This document shows, piece by piece, positions 30,183 to 38,150 of a stretch of 64,000 nt of DNA (positions within the stretch are counted from its first letter, which is position 1; each line of letters begins with the position of its first letter). The position numbers and the translations under genes were made by a program. The DNA comes from CALOBA01 sp942491465. Lineage in GTDB: Bacteria > Pseudomonadota > Gammaproteobacteria > Chromatiales > Chromatiaceae. The stretch lies in assembly GCA_942491465.1 (NCBI GenBank), contig CALOBA010000037.1, positions 1 through 64,000 on the forward strand, read 5' to 3'. The notes below the pieces were generated by a model, which had not been told where the DNA came from, did not search any database, and saw only the letters and a list, made by a program, of their open reading frames with translations.

Positions 30183-31274
30183 TCAGGAACCGCCGATCAT
30201 GCCGCCTTCGCGCGCGGCGACCTCGCGGCCGACGGTATTGCCGGCCTTGGCGATGGCGCGGCGCAGCTTGGGTGCCGCGTCGGCCGGGACAAGGACCTGA
30301 TGCGGCCCGCCGGGCATGGTCTTGCCGCGCTTGAGCCCCGGATTCAGGTCCCGCAGCGTCCGCAGCGAGACGCCGCTGATGCGTGCGGCCTGGGCCAGGT
30401 CGATCTGGGCGCTGGAGGCGACGACCTCGAGCGCAGGCCGGTTCGGGATGCCCGGCAGACGCTGGCCGAAGCGTCCCGGCTGCTTGACCAGGGCCGCCAC
30501 CGCGAGCAGCTTCGGCACATAGGCCTCGGTCTCGGCGGGGAGGTCGAGCGACCAGAAATCCGTCGGCTTGCCGCGACGGCGGTTGCGTTTCTGGGCAGAG
30601 GCGACCCGCCCCGGACCGCAGTTGTAGGCCGCCAGGGCCAGCGCCCAGTCGCCGCCAAGCTCGCTGCGCAGCTGCTCAAGATAGGCGAGCGCGCCGCGGG
30701 TGGAGGCCAGAATATCGTTGCGCCCGTCGTACCAGCTGTTCTGCTTCAGCCCCATCTCCTTGCCGGTATAGGGCATGAACTGCCACATGCCGGTGGCGGC
30801 CACCGGCGAGATGGCCCGCGGGTTGTAGCGGCTCTCCACCTCCGGCAGCAGCGCCAGCTCGGTGGGCATGCCGCGTCGCTCAACCTCGTGCACGATCATG
30901 TGCAGATAGGGGCGCGCCCGCCGGGACAGGTCTGTGAGATACTTTGGGTTTCGCTTCAACGCCGCAATCGCCCGATCCACCCGTGGATGGTGGTCGACGC
31001 CAAGCCCGCGGCCCCGCCGTACCCGCTCCCAAAGGTCATCGCCACGATAGCCTGAGCGTTGATAGCCGTAGGTTCGCGACGGTGAGCCGACCACGCGCAC
31101 ATCGACAGCCGGGCGGACATAGCCGTACTCGCGGGCCGATACCGAGCGCGGGGCATCGTAGTAGGGGTCATCGTTGGCCGAGCGGCCGGACGAGGCACAG
31201 CCCCCGATGGACAGCACGGCGGCGGTGATCAGCGAGGCAACAGCAGCGCGGCGGCGACGATTGGTGGTCTGCAT
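30183..31274 (-). CDS. mltD: Lipoprotein lytic murein transglycosylase (MltD-like)
   Basis: Cleaves the glycan strands of peptidoglycan from the periplasmic face. ATG 31274 (MQTTNRRRRAAV) gives 363 aa with a lipobox SIGGC (Cys26). The lysozyme-like domain has the catalytic Glu in LLPEVESRY (E147), then GMWQFMPYTGKEMGL near 162 and ALAAYNCGPGRV near 220. The C-terminus resembles one LysM-type repeat (IDLAQAARISGVSLRTLRDLNP); MltD proteins usually have two or more, so this is a short form. The gene is adjacent to yafS-rnhA-dnaQ as in Escherichia coli, but gloB is missing and it is divergent. Confidence 0.85.
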   Translation of the reverse strand: MQTTNRRRRAAVASLITAAVLSIGGCASSGRSANDDPYYDAPRSVSAREYGYVRPAVDVRVVGSPSRTYGYQRSGYRGDDLWERVRRGRGLGVDHHPRVDRAIAALKRNPKYLTDLSRRARPYLHMIVHEVERRGMPTELALLPEVESRYNPRAISPVAATGMWQFMPYTGKEMGLKQNSWYDGRNDILASTRGALAYLEQLRSELGGDWALALAAYNCGPGRVASAQKRNRRRGKPTDFWSLDLPAETEAYVPKLLAVAALVKQPGRFGQRLPGIPNRPALEVVASSAQIDLAQAARISGVSLRTLRDLNPGLKRGKTMPGGPHQVLVPADAAPKLRRAIAKAGNTVGREVAAREGGMIGGS

Positions 31275-31501
31275 GGCGTTTCGCTCAACGTTGGCGTAGG
31301 TTCGTATCATTAGTCCTTGTTTCCTCAGCCGTCCGAATATACGGGAAAACCCTTGCTCATGCCATCGGATTCCTGTCTGACGACCCCGATCATCCCGGCC
31401 TTGCCCATGCTTCGCAGCCTGAAACACCATTTTCATACCCCACCGACGCCGGCCGTCGTCCGCCCCCGCAAGCCCTCGCCGATGCCCTCGCGGGGTGCGC
31501 G

Positions 31502-32272
31502 TTGAGGCCCTGCTGGGCGCGCGACGGGGAGCCGCTGACCACCCTGGCGCAGTGGTATCGCACCCCCTTGGGGCGACGCCTTGGCGAGGCCGAATCGGCC
31601 TGTCTGGTGCAGCTACTCGAGAACAGCTTCGGCTTCTATCTGCTGCAGATCGGTCTGCCCGAGCGCTTTCGCGGGGCCATGGCGAGCTGCCGCATCCGCC
31701 ATCGTGTCGTGCTCAGCCCCACCGAAGTCGGCGCCACACGACCGGAAGCCCGCCTGCAGGGCGCCCCCACCCGCTTGCCCATCGCATCCGACAGCATCGA
31801 TGCCGTGCTGCTGCCACATACGCTGGACTTCGCCACCGATGCGCAAGCTGTCCTGCGCGAGGTCGAGCGCGTGCTCATCCCCGAGGGCCGGGTAATCATC
31901 CTGGGCTTCAATCCGATCAGCGCCTGGGGTCTGTGGCGGGCGATGCCGCGACGACGACGGCGCGTGCCCTGGTGCGGTGAGATGCTGACGCCGTTTCGCG
32001 TCTGCGACTGGCTGACGCTGATCGGTTTCCAGATCGAGCTGAAGCAGACACTGATGCATCGGCTGCCGATGCACGGCGCCCAGCTGAGCCGGCTGGATTG
32101 GTTCGACCGGCTCGGGGCACGCTGGTGGCCCGCCCTCGGCGGCATCTATGCCATTCGCGCAGTCAAGCGGATCTCGACCATCACACCAATACGTCCGCAC
32201 TGGGCGCGCCGCCCGGCCATCCTGCCCGGGCGCGGCCTGGAGCCGACAGCAAGAGGTTTAAGCGATGTCTGA
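31502..32272 (+). CDS. yafS: SAM-dependent methyltransferase (YafS-like)
   Basis: A class I methyltransferase-like protein of about 256 aa. Visible signs are the central LPIASDSIDAVLLPHTLDF segment (methyltransferase 11-type motif), then VLREVERVLIPEGRVIILGF. Motif I at the N-terminus is degenerate. It overlaps rnhA by eight bases and precedes dnaQ, as yafS does in enterobacteria, which is the main support for the name. The start is uncertain: TTG 31502 has no clear ribosome site, the frame stays open upstream without ATG to beyond 31385, and another frame from ATG 31407 ends at 31505. A frameshift or a distant start is possible. Confidence 0.7.
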   Translation: MRPCWARDGEPLTTLAQWYRTPLGRRLGEAESACLVQLLENSFGFYLLQIGLPERFRGAMASCRIRHRVVLSPTEVGATRPEARLQGAPTRLPIASDSIDAVLLPHTLDFATDAQAVLREVERVLIPEGRVIILGFNPISAWGLWRAMPRRRRRVPWCGEMLTPFRVCDWLTLIGFQIELKQTLMHRLPMHGAQLSRLDWFDRLGARWWPALGGIYAIRAVKRISTITPIRPHWARRPAILPGRGLEPTARGLSDV

Positions 32273-32717
32273 ACAACCGGCGGCGGATACGATCGTCGAC
32301 GTCTTTACCGACGGCGCCTGCAAGCGCAACCCCGGCCCCGGCGGCTGGGGCGCCCTGCTGCGCTGGGGCGGGCACGAGAAGGAGCTCTACGGCGGCGAGC
32401 GCCAGACCACGAACAACCGCATGGAGCTGATGGCGGTCATCGCCGCGCTGGAGGCGATGAAGCGCCCGGAACGCATCCGCATCACCGTCGACTCGCAATA
32501 CGTCAAGCAGGGTGTCGAGCGCTGGATGGCGCGCTGGAAGCGCAACGGCTGGAAGACCGCCGCCGGCGCCCCGGTCAAGAACCAGGACCTATGGGAACGC
32601 CTGGATCAGGCCATCGCCCCCCATCGCGTCGACTGGCATTGGGTCCGCGGCCATACCGGTCACCCCGACAACGAGCGCGCGGATCAGCTCGCGAATCGCG
32701 GGGTGCCCGGGCGCTAA
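32265..32717 (+). CDS. rnhA: Ribonuclease HI
   Basis: Degrades the RNA strand of RNA-DNA hybrids, removing primers and R-loops. At 150 aa it is the standard size. The catalytic set is present: D16 (VFTDGACKRNPGPGGWG), E54 (NNRMELMA), D76 (TVDSQYV), and the late H/D segment GHTGHPDNERADQL. The start overlaps the yafS stop by eight bases. Its stop TAA (32715-32717) is exactly the TNA target of repeat copy E, which follows immediately. Confidence 0.96.
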   Translation: MSEQPAADTIVDVFTDGACKRNPGPGGWGALLRWGGHEKELYGGERQTTNNRMELMAVIAALEAMKRPERIRITVDSQYVKQGVERWMARWKRNGWKTAAGAPVKNQDLWERLDQAIAPHRVDWHWVRGHTGHPDNERADQLANRGVPGR

Positions 32718-32819
32718 GTCAAGGTTCAGAAACAAGTGGTGCAGACGCAACCACGAAACGGCCAATCAAAAGGTTCAGCGAGCGGGCGTCTGCGCCACTT
32801 GTTTCTGAACCGATCCTAA
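32715..32819 (+). repeat. 99-bp palindromic MITE-like element, copy E, on the rnhA stop codon
   Basis: The element (32718-32816) is flanked by TAA at 32715-32717, the rnhA stop codon, and at 32817-32819. Its TCAA-type end faces rnhA. This is the same register as at fbp (copy B), so insertion left the reading frame and stop intact. Confidence 0.9.
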
Positions 32820-32868
32820 GCCGACGGGCGACTCCTTATTGCACTTGCGCCCCATCGGCCCTAAGTGA

Positions 32869-33141
32869 ACCAACGCCGAGCGGCGCCGTTACTTCGAGAT
32901 TGCGCGTGGTTCGGCGTTGGAATGCGCATCGATTCAAGACTGCCTGAAAGCCTGTGAAGTGCTGACTGCCGCTCAAGACACGCAAGGCAAGACGATGTTG
33001 ATTCGGATAGGCTCCATGCTCACAAAACTCGGGCGGCGAAATCACGAGATGCAAGAGACTTCTGCCTTCTATGGCGATTACGACAACGACAACGAGCACA
33101 GCCCTCGAGCAGACTCTTTGGTTCCGGCTGCGCCGGGTTAG
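32869..33141 (+). pseudogene. C-terminal fragment of a four-helix-bundle protein (IVS/S23 type)
   Basis: An open stretch after a TGA (32866-32868) encodes ERRRYFEIARGSALECAS, QDCLKACEVL and KTMLIRIGSMLTKL, the middle and last helices of four-helix-bundle proteins related to those in 23S rRNA intervening sequences. The N-terminal half, including the first helix and start, is missing. The AT-richer tail (ETSAFYGDYDNDNE) is typical of the family. It is probably a remnant inserted between rnhA and dnaQ, which are adjacent in E. coli. Confidence 0.6.
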
Positions 33142-33168
33142 CTTCAACGAAACGCGGTATACGCCCCT

Positions 33169-33888
33169 ATGCGACAGATCGTACTGGATACGGAAACCAC
33201 GGGCCTGGAGCCCGCCGACGGCCATCGGATCATCGAGATCGGCTGCGTCGAACTCCATGAGCGCCGGCTCACTGGCAACAACCTGCATCGCTACCTGCAG
33301 CCCGACCGCGAGATCGACGCCGGCGCCATGGCCGTGCACGGCATCAGCAACGCATTCCTCGCCGACAAGCCGCGCTTCGCCGAGGTCGGCGAGGAGCTGA
33401 TCGCCTACTTGCGCGGTGCCGAGCTGATCATCCACAACGCCCCGTTCGACGTCGGCTTCCTCAACCACGAGCTGCGCCTGTGGCGCAAGGATGCCCCGCG
33501 CATCGAAGACCTCTGCCAGGTCACCGACAGCCTGACCATGGCCCGGGAGATGCACCCCGGCCAGCGCAACAGCCTCGACGCCCTGTGCAAGCGCTACGAG
33601 GTCGACAACACCCGCCGCGAACTCCACGGCGCCCTGCTCGACGCCGAGATCCTGGCCGACGTCTACCTGGCCATGACCGGCGGTCAGGTCAGCCTGCAAC
33701 TGGAGGGCGAGACCGCCGAGGCCCGCCCCGGCTTCAGCGCCGGCCCCATTCGCCGCATCCCGACCGACCGCCCGCCGTTACCGGTCGTCCGCGCCACCAC
33801 CGCCGAGCTCGCCGCCCACCAGGCCCGGCTCGCCGCCATCGACCAGAGCAGCGGCGGCAGCTGCGTCTGGCTCGCCGCCGGCGCCTGA
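33169..33888 (+). CDS. dnaQ: DNA polymerase III epsilon subunit (proofreading exonuclease)
   Basis: Removes misincorporated bases as part of the polymerase III core. The 239-aa product has the three DEDDh exonuclease motifs: LDTETTGLEP (D7, E9), IHNAPFDVGFLNHEL and HGALLDAEILADVY. The C-terminal tail (about residues 190-239) is Pro/Ala-rich and would bind the alpha subunit. The position after rnhA is conserved. It is intact. Confidence 0.95.
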   Translation: MRQIVLDTETTGLEPADGHRIIEIGCVELHERRLTGNNLHRYLQPDREIDAGAMAVHGISNAFLADKPRFAEVGEELIAYLRGAELIIHNAPFDVGFLNHELRLWRKDAPRIEDLCQVTDSLTMAREMHPGQRNSLDALCKRYEVDNTRRELHGALLDAEILADVYLAMTGGQVSLQLEGETAEARPGFSAGPIRRIPTDRPPLPVVRATTAELAAHQARLAAIDQSSGGSCVWLAAGA

Positions 33889-33926
33889 GGCAGGCTTGGC
33901 GAGCAGGCACTTTTAGTCCCGCGGGA

Positions 33927-34931
33927 TCACCGACGGCGGTTTACTCGACCAAGCCGCCGGGGAAAGACGGCGGCCCGATGAGCGTGGCCGGGTCGTCCGT
34001 CGCACTCGCGATTGTAAAGCCGGACGCCGCTGTAGTACGTCGACTCGATGCCAAGGTCGCAGTTGCTGTCGTATGCAACGGCGAAATAGCCATTCCTTCC
34101 CCATCCCGTACCCCAGCTATTTCTGACAATGAAATAGCCGCCGCCCGCGACGCTCTCGTTGTCGACATATCCGGTGATGGTTACGCAGTGCCCTCCTTCG
34201 TAGGAGCCGGATGAACGCCGATAGATACCTCCCTCATAATCGTAGAAGTCCGTATAGATATCCATTCCCGCCGCCAATGGCCCGTGCTGAACCAGCGCGG
34301 TCTTGATTGCCTCGATGTCGATTGTCCACCAATTGCCCGCCGCATAGCTCCAAGCGTTCGTCCTGGCCATTTTGGATGATGGACAGTAACCTGCGCAGGC
34401 GCCGTTGCTTGCCGTGTAGGGGAAGCAGCTCTCCGGCATATTGCCCGTGTCCACCAGGAAGTCGGATGCATCCGAGATAAAGCCGCCACTGCAATCGCCG
34501 GCGCTGCAGCAGTCCGATACAAGGAGTTCCTCCGCCAGATCGACCCCTGCTCCAGCCCCGCCGCGCCTGGCATTGACCCAGGCTTCGAGCACCGCCGTGG
34601 TGCCGAATGCCCAGCAGCTACCGCAGCTGCCCTGATCCCGAACCGAACTCATGATGTTCTTGGAGAATGGGTTGCGCTTGGTGATTGCCCAATCGAATGC
34701 CGACGGTAACGCGGCGACCCCTCTTTTAGTACCGTGAAGGACGAACTCGGTCGCAACCCCCTCCTCTCGAGCATGCAATATCGTGTTGTGCGGATAAGTG
34801 CGTGTTGCGTTGGATGAGATGTGACCACCCGTTGCGAGATAGACCTCCAGGAACGGATCCAGCTGATCGGCATGCGCCGATCCGAGCAGGGCGATCATGC
34901 CGATCGCGCATAAAGATAGTATCTGTTTCAT
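33927..34931 (-). CDS. Secreted papain-like cysteine protease (C1A family)
   Basis: The protein from ATG 34931 (about 334 aa) has a signal peptide (MKQILSLCAIGMIALLGSAHA) and a short pro-region. Its C1 peptidase domain has Q100 and C106 in DQGSCGSCWAFG, H248 in GGHCVTITGY, and N271 in NSWGTGWGRNGYF: the full catalytic set. Many additional Cys (CCSAGDC, ASNGACAGYC) suggest disulfides and an exported enzyme. AGGGAAG lies seven bases before the start. The last 30 or so residues (RLYNRECDG onward) may be out of frame; a +1 frame gives SGFTIASATDDPATLIG and ends at about 33941. The GC content is visibly lower than in neighbours, suggesting transfer. Confidence 0.85.
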   Translation of the reverse strand: MKQILSLCAIGMIALLGSAHADQLDPFLEVYLATGGHISSNATRTYPHNTILHAREEGVATEFVLHGTKRGVAALPSAFDWAITKRNPFSKNIMSSVRDQGSCGSCWAFGTTAVLEAWVNARRGGAGAGVDLAEELLVSDCCSAGDCSGGFISDASDFLVDTGNMPESCFPYTASNGACAGYCPSSKMARTNAWSYAAGNWWTIDIEAIKTALVQHGPLAAGMDIYTDFYDYEGGIYRRSSGSYEGGHCVTITGYVDNESVAGGGYFIVRNSWGTGWGRNGYFAVAYDSNCDLGIESTYYSGVRLYNRECDGRPGHAHRAAVFPRRLGRVNRRR

Positions 34932-35380
34932 CTGACGACTTCCCTCTTTCAACGCGCAGCGTTGCAGAAAATCATTGAAAATTCGCCTCGCTGCCAAGGT
35001 ATGGCAAGATAAATATCTTGCCGGCTGTTGTTAAGTTTAGTCGCAGATTCGGCATCCTGCGCGGGGAGGGGCGCTGGGTAGAAGGGTCGGAGCCGCTGAC
35101 CCGACTGTTCGCGTCGATGCCGGACCGGGAGTGCTTCGGCCAGCCCGCTGCAGCGTTTGTCGGTCGATGTCAGCGGTTGAGGCAGTGTGGGAGGGGGATG
35201 GAGTATGACCGTGGCTGGGAAACGGCCGATAGGCGTTGCGGGCTGCGTTGCGACCGATAGTCCCCGATCCGCACTATCGCCCGCGCTCGCAACCGGTTAG
35301 GATGCGCCCGCGCCATCACCGGCGCAGCCTGTCTATGCGATTTAGCAATCGCGCCCGAAGAGCCGAACGGAGACCCACCC
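34932..35380. other. Intergenic stretch between protease and sulfatase genes
   Basis: About 450 bases between divergent genes. A short open frame at 35018-35260 has no start signal or recognisable motif. The AT-rich part at 34950-35050 probably holds the promoter of the protease gene. GGAGAC near 35370 is the likely ribosome site of the sulfatase gene. Confidence 0.4.
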
Positions 35381-36958
35381 ATGCCGATCCGATCCTCAGC
35401 GCCCTGGCGCTGCGCCCTGGCACTGGCTGCCTTGGCCGCCGCCACCGCTGCCGACGCTGCCGACAAGCCGAATATCCTGGTCGTCTGGGGCGATGATGTC
35501 GGCCAGTCCAACATCAGTGCCTACACCCACGGCCTCGTGGGCTATGAGACGCCCAACATCGACCGCATCGCCAACGAGGGCATGACCTTCACCGACTACT
35601 ACGGCGAGCAGTCCTGTACCGCCGGGCGCGCATCCTTCATCACCGGTCAGAGCGTATTCCGCACGGGCCTGTCAAAGGTCGGCCTGCCGGGGGCCGAGCT
35701 GGGGCTGAGGGAGGAGGACCCGACCATCGCCGTCGTGCTCAAGGCCCTGGGCTACGCCACCGGCCAGTTTGGCAAGAACCACCTGGGCGACCGCGACGAG
35801 CACCTGCCGACCAATCACGGCTTCGACGAGTTCTTCGGCAACCTCTACCACCTGAACGCCGAAGAGGAGCCGGAGAACGAGGATTATCCGGGCGACGTAG
35901 TGCTCGCCAACGGCAAGACCTTCCACGAGCAGTACGGACCCCGCGGCGTGATCCACTCCTGGGCCCTGGCGGACGGCACCCAGAAGATCGAGGACACCGG
36001 CCCCCTGACCAAGCAGCGCATGGAGACCGTCGACGACGAGACCTCGGCGGCGGCGATGCGCTTCATCGAAGAACAGACCAAGGCCGGCAAGCCCTGGTTC
36101 GTCTGGTGGAACGGCACCCGGATGCACTTCCGCACCCATGTCAAGGAGGCGCTGCGCGGCATCTCCGGCCAGGACGAGTACGCCGACGGCATGATCGAGC
36201 ACGACATGCACATCGGCAAGCTCCTCGACAAGCTCGACGCGCTCGGCATCGCCGACAACACCATCGTCTTCTACTCCACCGACAACGGCCCCCACTACAA
36301 CACCTGGCCGGATGCGGCGGCGACGCCGTTCCGCGGCGAGAAGAACACCAACTGGGAGGGCGGCTGGCGGGTGCCGGCCATGGTGCGCTGGCCCGGCAAG
36401 ATCCCGGCCGGCGAGTGGACCAACGCGATCGTCCATCATATGGATTGGATGCCGACATTGGTCGCCGCCGCCGGCGATAACGAGATCAAGGACCGCCTGA
36501 AGACGGGCATCTCGGTCCCGGCCGTGGGACGTGACTACAAGGTCCACCTCGACGGCTACAACATCCTGCCGCTGCTCACCGGCGAGACCGACGACAGCCC
36601 GCGCCACGAGGTCTTCTACTTCTCCGATGACGGCGACCTGACCGCGCTGCGCTACGACGACTGGAAGCTGATCTTCCTGGAGCAGAAGGCCGCCGGCACC
36701 TTCCGCGTCTGGATGGAGCCGTTCGTGCCGCTGCGCGTGCCGCTGATCGAGAACCTGCGCCGCGACCCCTACGAGCGCGCCGAGAGCACCTCCAACACCT
36801 ACTTCGACTGGGTGCTTGACCGCGCCTACCTGCTGGTCCCGGCGCAGCAGTACGTCGCCCGGTTCCTGGAGACCTTCCAGGCGTTCCCGCCGCGGCAGAA
36901 GGCCGCCAGCTTCGGCCTCGACCAAGTGATGGAAAAGCTCGCGCCTCCGGGCGGCTGA
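35381..36958 (+). CDS. Exported arylsulfatase-type sulfatase
   Basis: Hydrolyses sulfate esters, likely in the periplasm. The 525-aa protein has a signal peptide (ending ADAADKP near residue 28), the metal-binding NILVVWGDDVG (D38, D39) and the sulfatase motif C79-T-A-G-R, where Cys is converted to formylglycine. Further motifs are FGKNHLGDRDEH, STDNGPHYNTWPD, EGGWRVPAMVRWPG and HHMDWMPTLV, all as in arylsulfatases of the bacterial A family. A HAD-type phosphatase gene follows on the same strand after a strong hairpin, a pairing also seen elsewhere. The substrate is unknown. Confidence 0.9.
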   Translation: MPIRSSAPWRCALALAALAAATAADAADKPNILVVWGDDVGQSNISAYTHGLVGYETPNIDRIANEGMTFTDYYGEQSCTAGRASFITGQSVFRTGLSKVGLPGAELGLREEDPTIAVVLKALGYATGQFGKNHLGDRDEHLPTNHGFDEFFGNLYHLNAEEEPENEDYPGDVVLANGKTFHEQYGPRGVIHSWALADGTQKIEDTGPLTKQRMETVDDETSAAAMRFIEEQTKAGKPWFVWWNGTRMHFRTHVKEALRGISGQDEYADGMIEHDMHIGKLLDKLDALGIADNTIVFYSTDNGPHYNTWPDAAATPFRGEKNTNWEGGWRVPAMVRWPGKIPAGEWTNAIVHHMDWMPTLVAAAGDNEIKDRLKTGISVPAVGRDYKVHLDGYNILPLLTGETDDSPRHEVFYFSDDGDLTALRYDDWKLIFLEQKAAGTFRVWMEPFVPLRVPLIENLRRDPYERAESTSNTYFDWVLDRAYLLVPAQQYVARFLETFQAFPPRQKAASFGLDQVMEKLAPPGG

Positions 36959-36972
36959 TCCCCGGCCGACCT

Positions 36973-37008
36973 CCGGCGCTGCCGCCCCGCCATCGGCGGC
37001 AGCGCCGG
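36973..37008 (+). terminator. Strong hairpin after the sulfatase gene
   Basis: A perfect 14-bp stem, CCGGCGCTGCCGCC (36973-36986) with GGCGGCAGCGCCGG (36995-37008), closes an eight-base loop, 15 bases after the sulfatase stop. There is no T-run, but the stability suggests a terminator or an mRNA-stabilising 3' hairpin between the two genes. Confidence 0.5.
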
Positions 37009-37088
37009 GCCTTCGCTGAACCGCCGGCACTCGGCCCGAGCGCCATGCCGGCGGCCTTTTCTTGCCCGCCGAACCCACGAGGACCGCC

Positions 37089-38048
37089 ATGCGCTCCCTT
37101 CTAATCATCCTGCTGGCCTGTGCCGCCCCGGCCCTGGCCGACCCCCTCCCCGCCTGGAACGACGGCCCGGCCAAGCAGGCCATCATCACCTTCGTCGACG
37201 CCGTGACAGACGAAGACGGCCCGGACTTCGTACCGGCACCCGAACGCATCGCCGTCTTCGACAACGACGGTACCCTCTGGGTCGAGCAGCCCATCTACAC
37301 CCAGCTCGCCTTCATCCTCGAGCAGATCCGCGCGCAGGCCCCCGAGCATCCCGAGTGGCAAGACCAGCAGCCGTTCAAGGCCGCGCTCGAAGGCGACCGC
37401 GACGCCCTGGCCGCGGCCGGCATGGACGGTCTGATGCAGCTCGTGATGGCAACCCACGCCGGCATGAGCACCGATGAATTCGCGGCGACCGCCACTCAAT
37501 GGATCACCGCTGCCCGCCACCCGCGCTTCGAGCGCCCCTACACCGAGCTGGTCTATCAGCCCATGCTGGAGCTGCTGGACTACCTGCGTGCCAAGGGCTT
37601 TGCCACCTACATCGTCTCCGGCGGCGGCATCGCCTTCATGCGGCCCTGGAGCGAGCGCGTCTACGGCATCCCGCCCGAGCAGGTCATTGGCTCGCAGATC
37701 GCCTTGGAATATCGGGCCGACGACGGCGAGCCCGCCATCGTGCGCCAGGGCGAGATCGCCTTCATCGACGACAAGGCCGGCAAGCCCGTCGGTATCCAGC
37801 GCCACATCGGCCGCCGGCCCATCCTCGCCGTCGGCAACTCCGACGGCGACTACCAGATGCTGGAATGGACCACGGCCGGCAGCGGGCAGCGGCTCGGCCT
37901 GCTGCTCCACCACGACGATGCCGAGCGCGAATACGCCTACGACCGTGCGGGCCACATCGGCCGGCTCGACCGCGGGCTGGATGATGCCGACGCCAAGGGC
38001 TGGCGGATCATCTCCATGCAGCGGGATTGGAAGACCGTCTTCCCCTGA
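37089..38048 (+). CDS. Exported HAD-family phosphatase (phosphoserine phosphatase-like)
   Basis: ATG 37089 is preferred, with GAGGA seven bases upstream; it gives 319 aa starting with a signal peptide (MRSLLIILLACAAPALA). HAD motif I is FDNDGTLW (D58, D60). YIVSGGGIAFMRPW carries motif II (Ser), and IDDKAGKP plus AVGNSDGDYQML carry the late motifs with the Mg-binding Asp residues. The N-terminal signal is unusual for SerB-type enzymes and suggests a periplasmic role. The neighbour is an exported sulfatase, so they may act on the same sulfated or phosphorylated compound. Confidence 0.8.
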   Translation: MRSLLIILLACAAPALADPLPAWNDGPAKQAIITFVDAVTDEDGPDFVPAPERIAVFDNDGTLWVEQPIYTQLAFILEQIRAQAPEHPEWQDQQPFKAALEGDRDALAAAGMDGLMQLVMATHAGMSTDEFAATATQWITAARHPRFERPYTELVYQPMLELLDYLRAKGFATYIVSGGGIAFMRPWSERVYGIPPEQVIGSQIALEYRADDGEPAIVRQGEIAFIDDKAGKPVGIQRHIGRRPILAVGNSDGDYQMLEWTTAGSGQRLGLLLHHDDAEREYAYDRAGHIGRLDRGLDDADAKGWRIISMQRDWKTVFP

Positions 38049-38150
38049 TCGGCCTCGGGCCGGCGCGCCTTGCCGACGCCATAGGATCCTGGCGTCCGTG
38101 GCATCCTTTGCGGTATTGCATAGCAATCGCCGTAGCAGTACGAAACGACC

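Noticed and set aside
35018..35260. 80-aa open frame upstream of the sulfatase
   Set aside because: No ribosome site, no motif, and it has the look of random GC-rich sequence.
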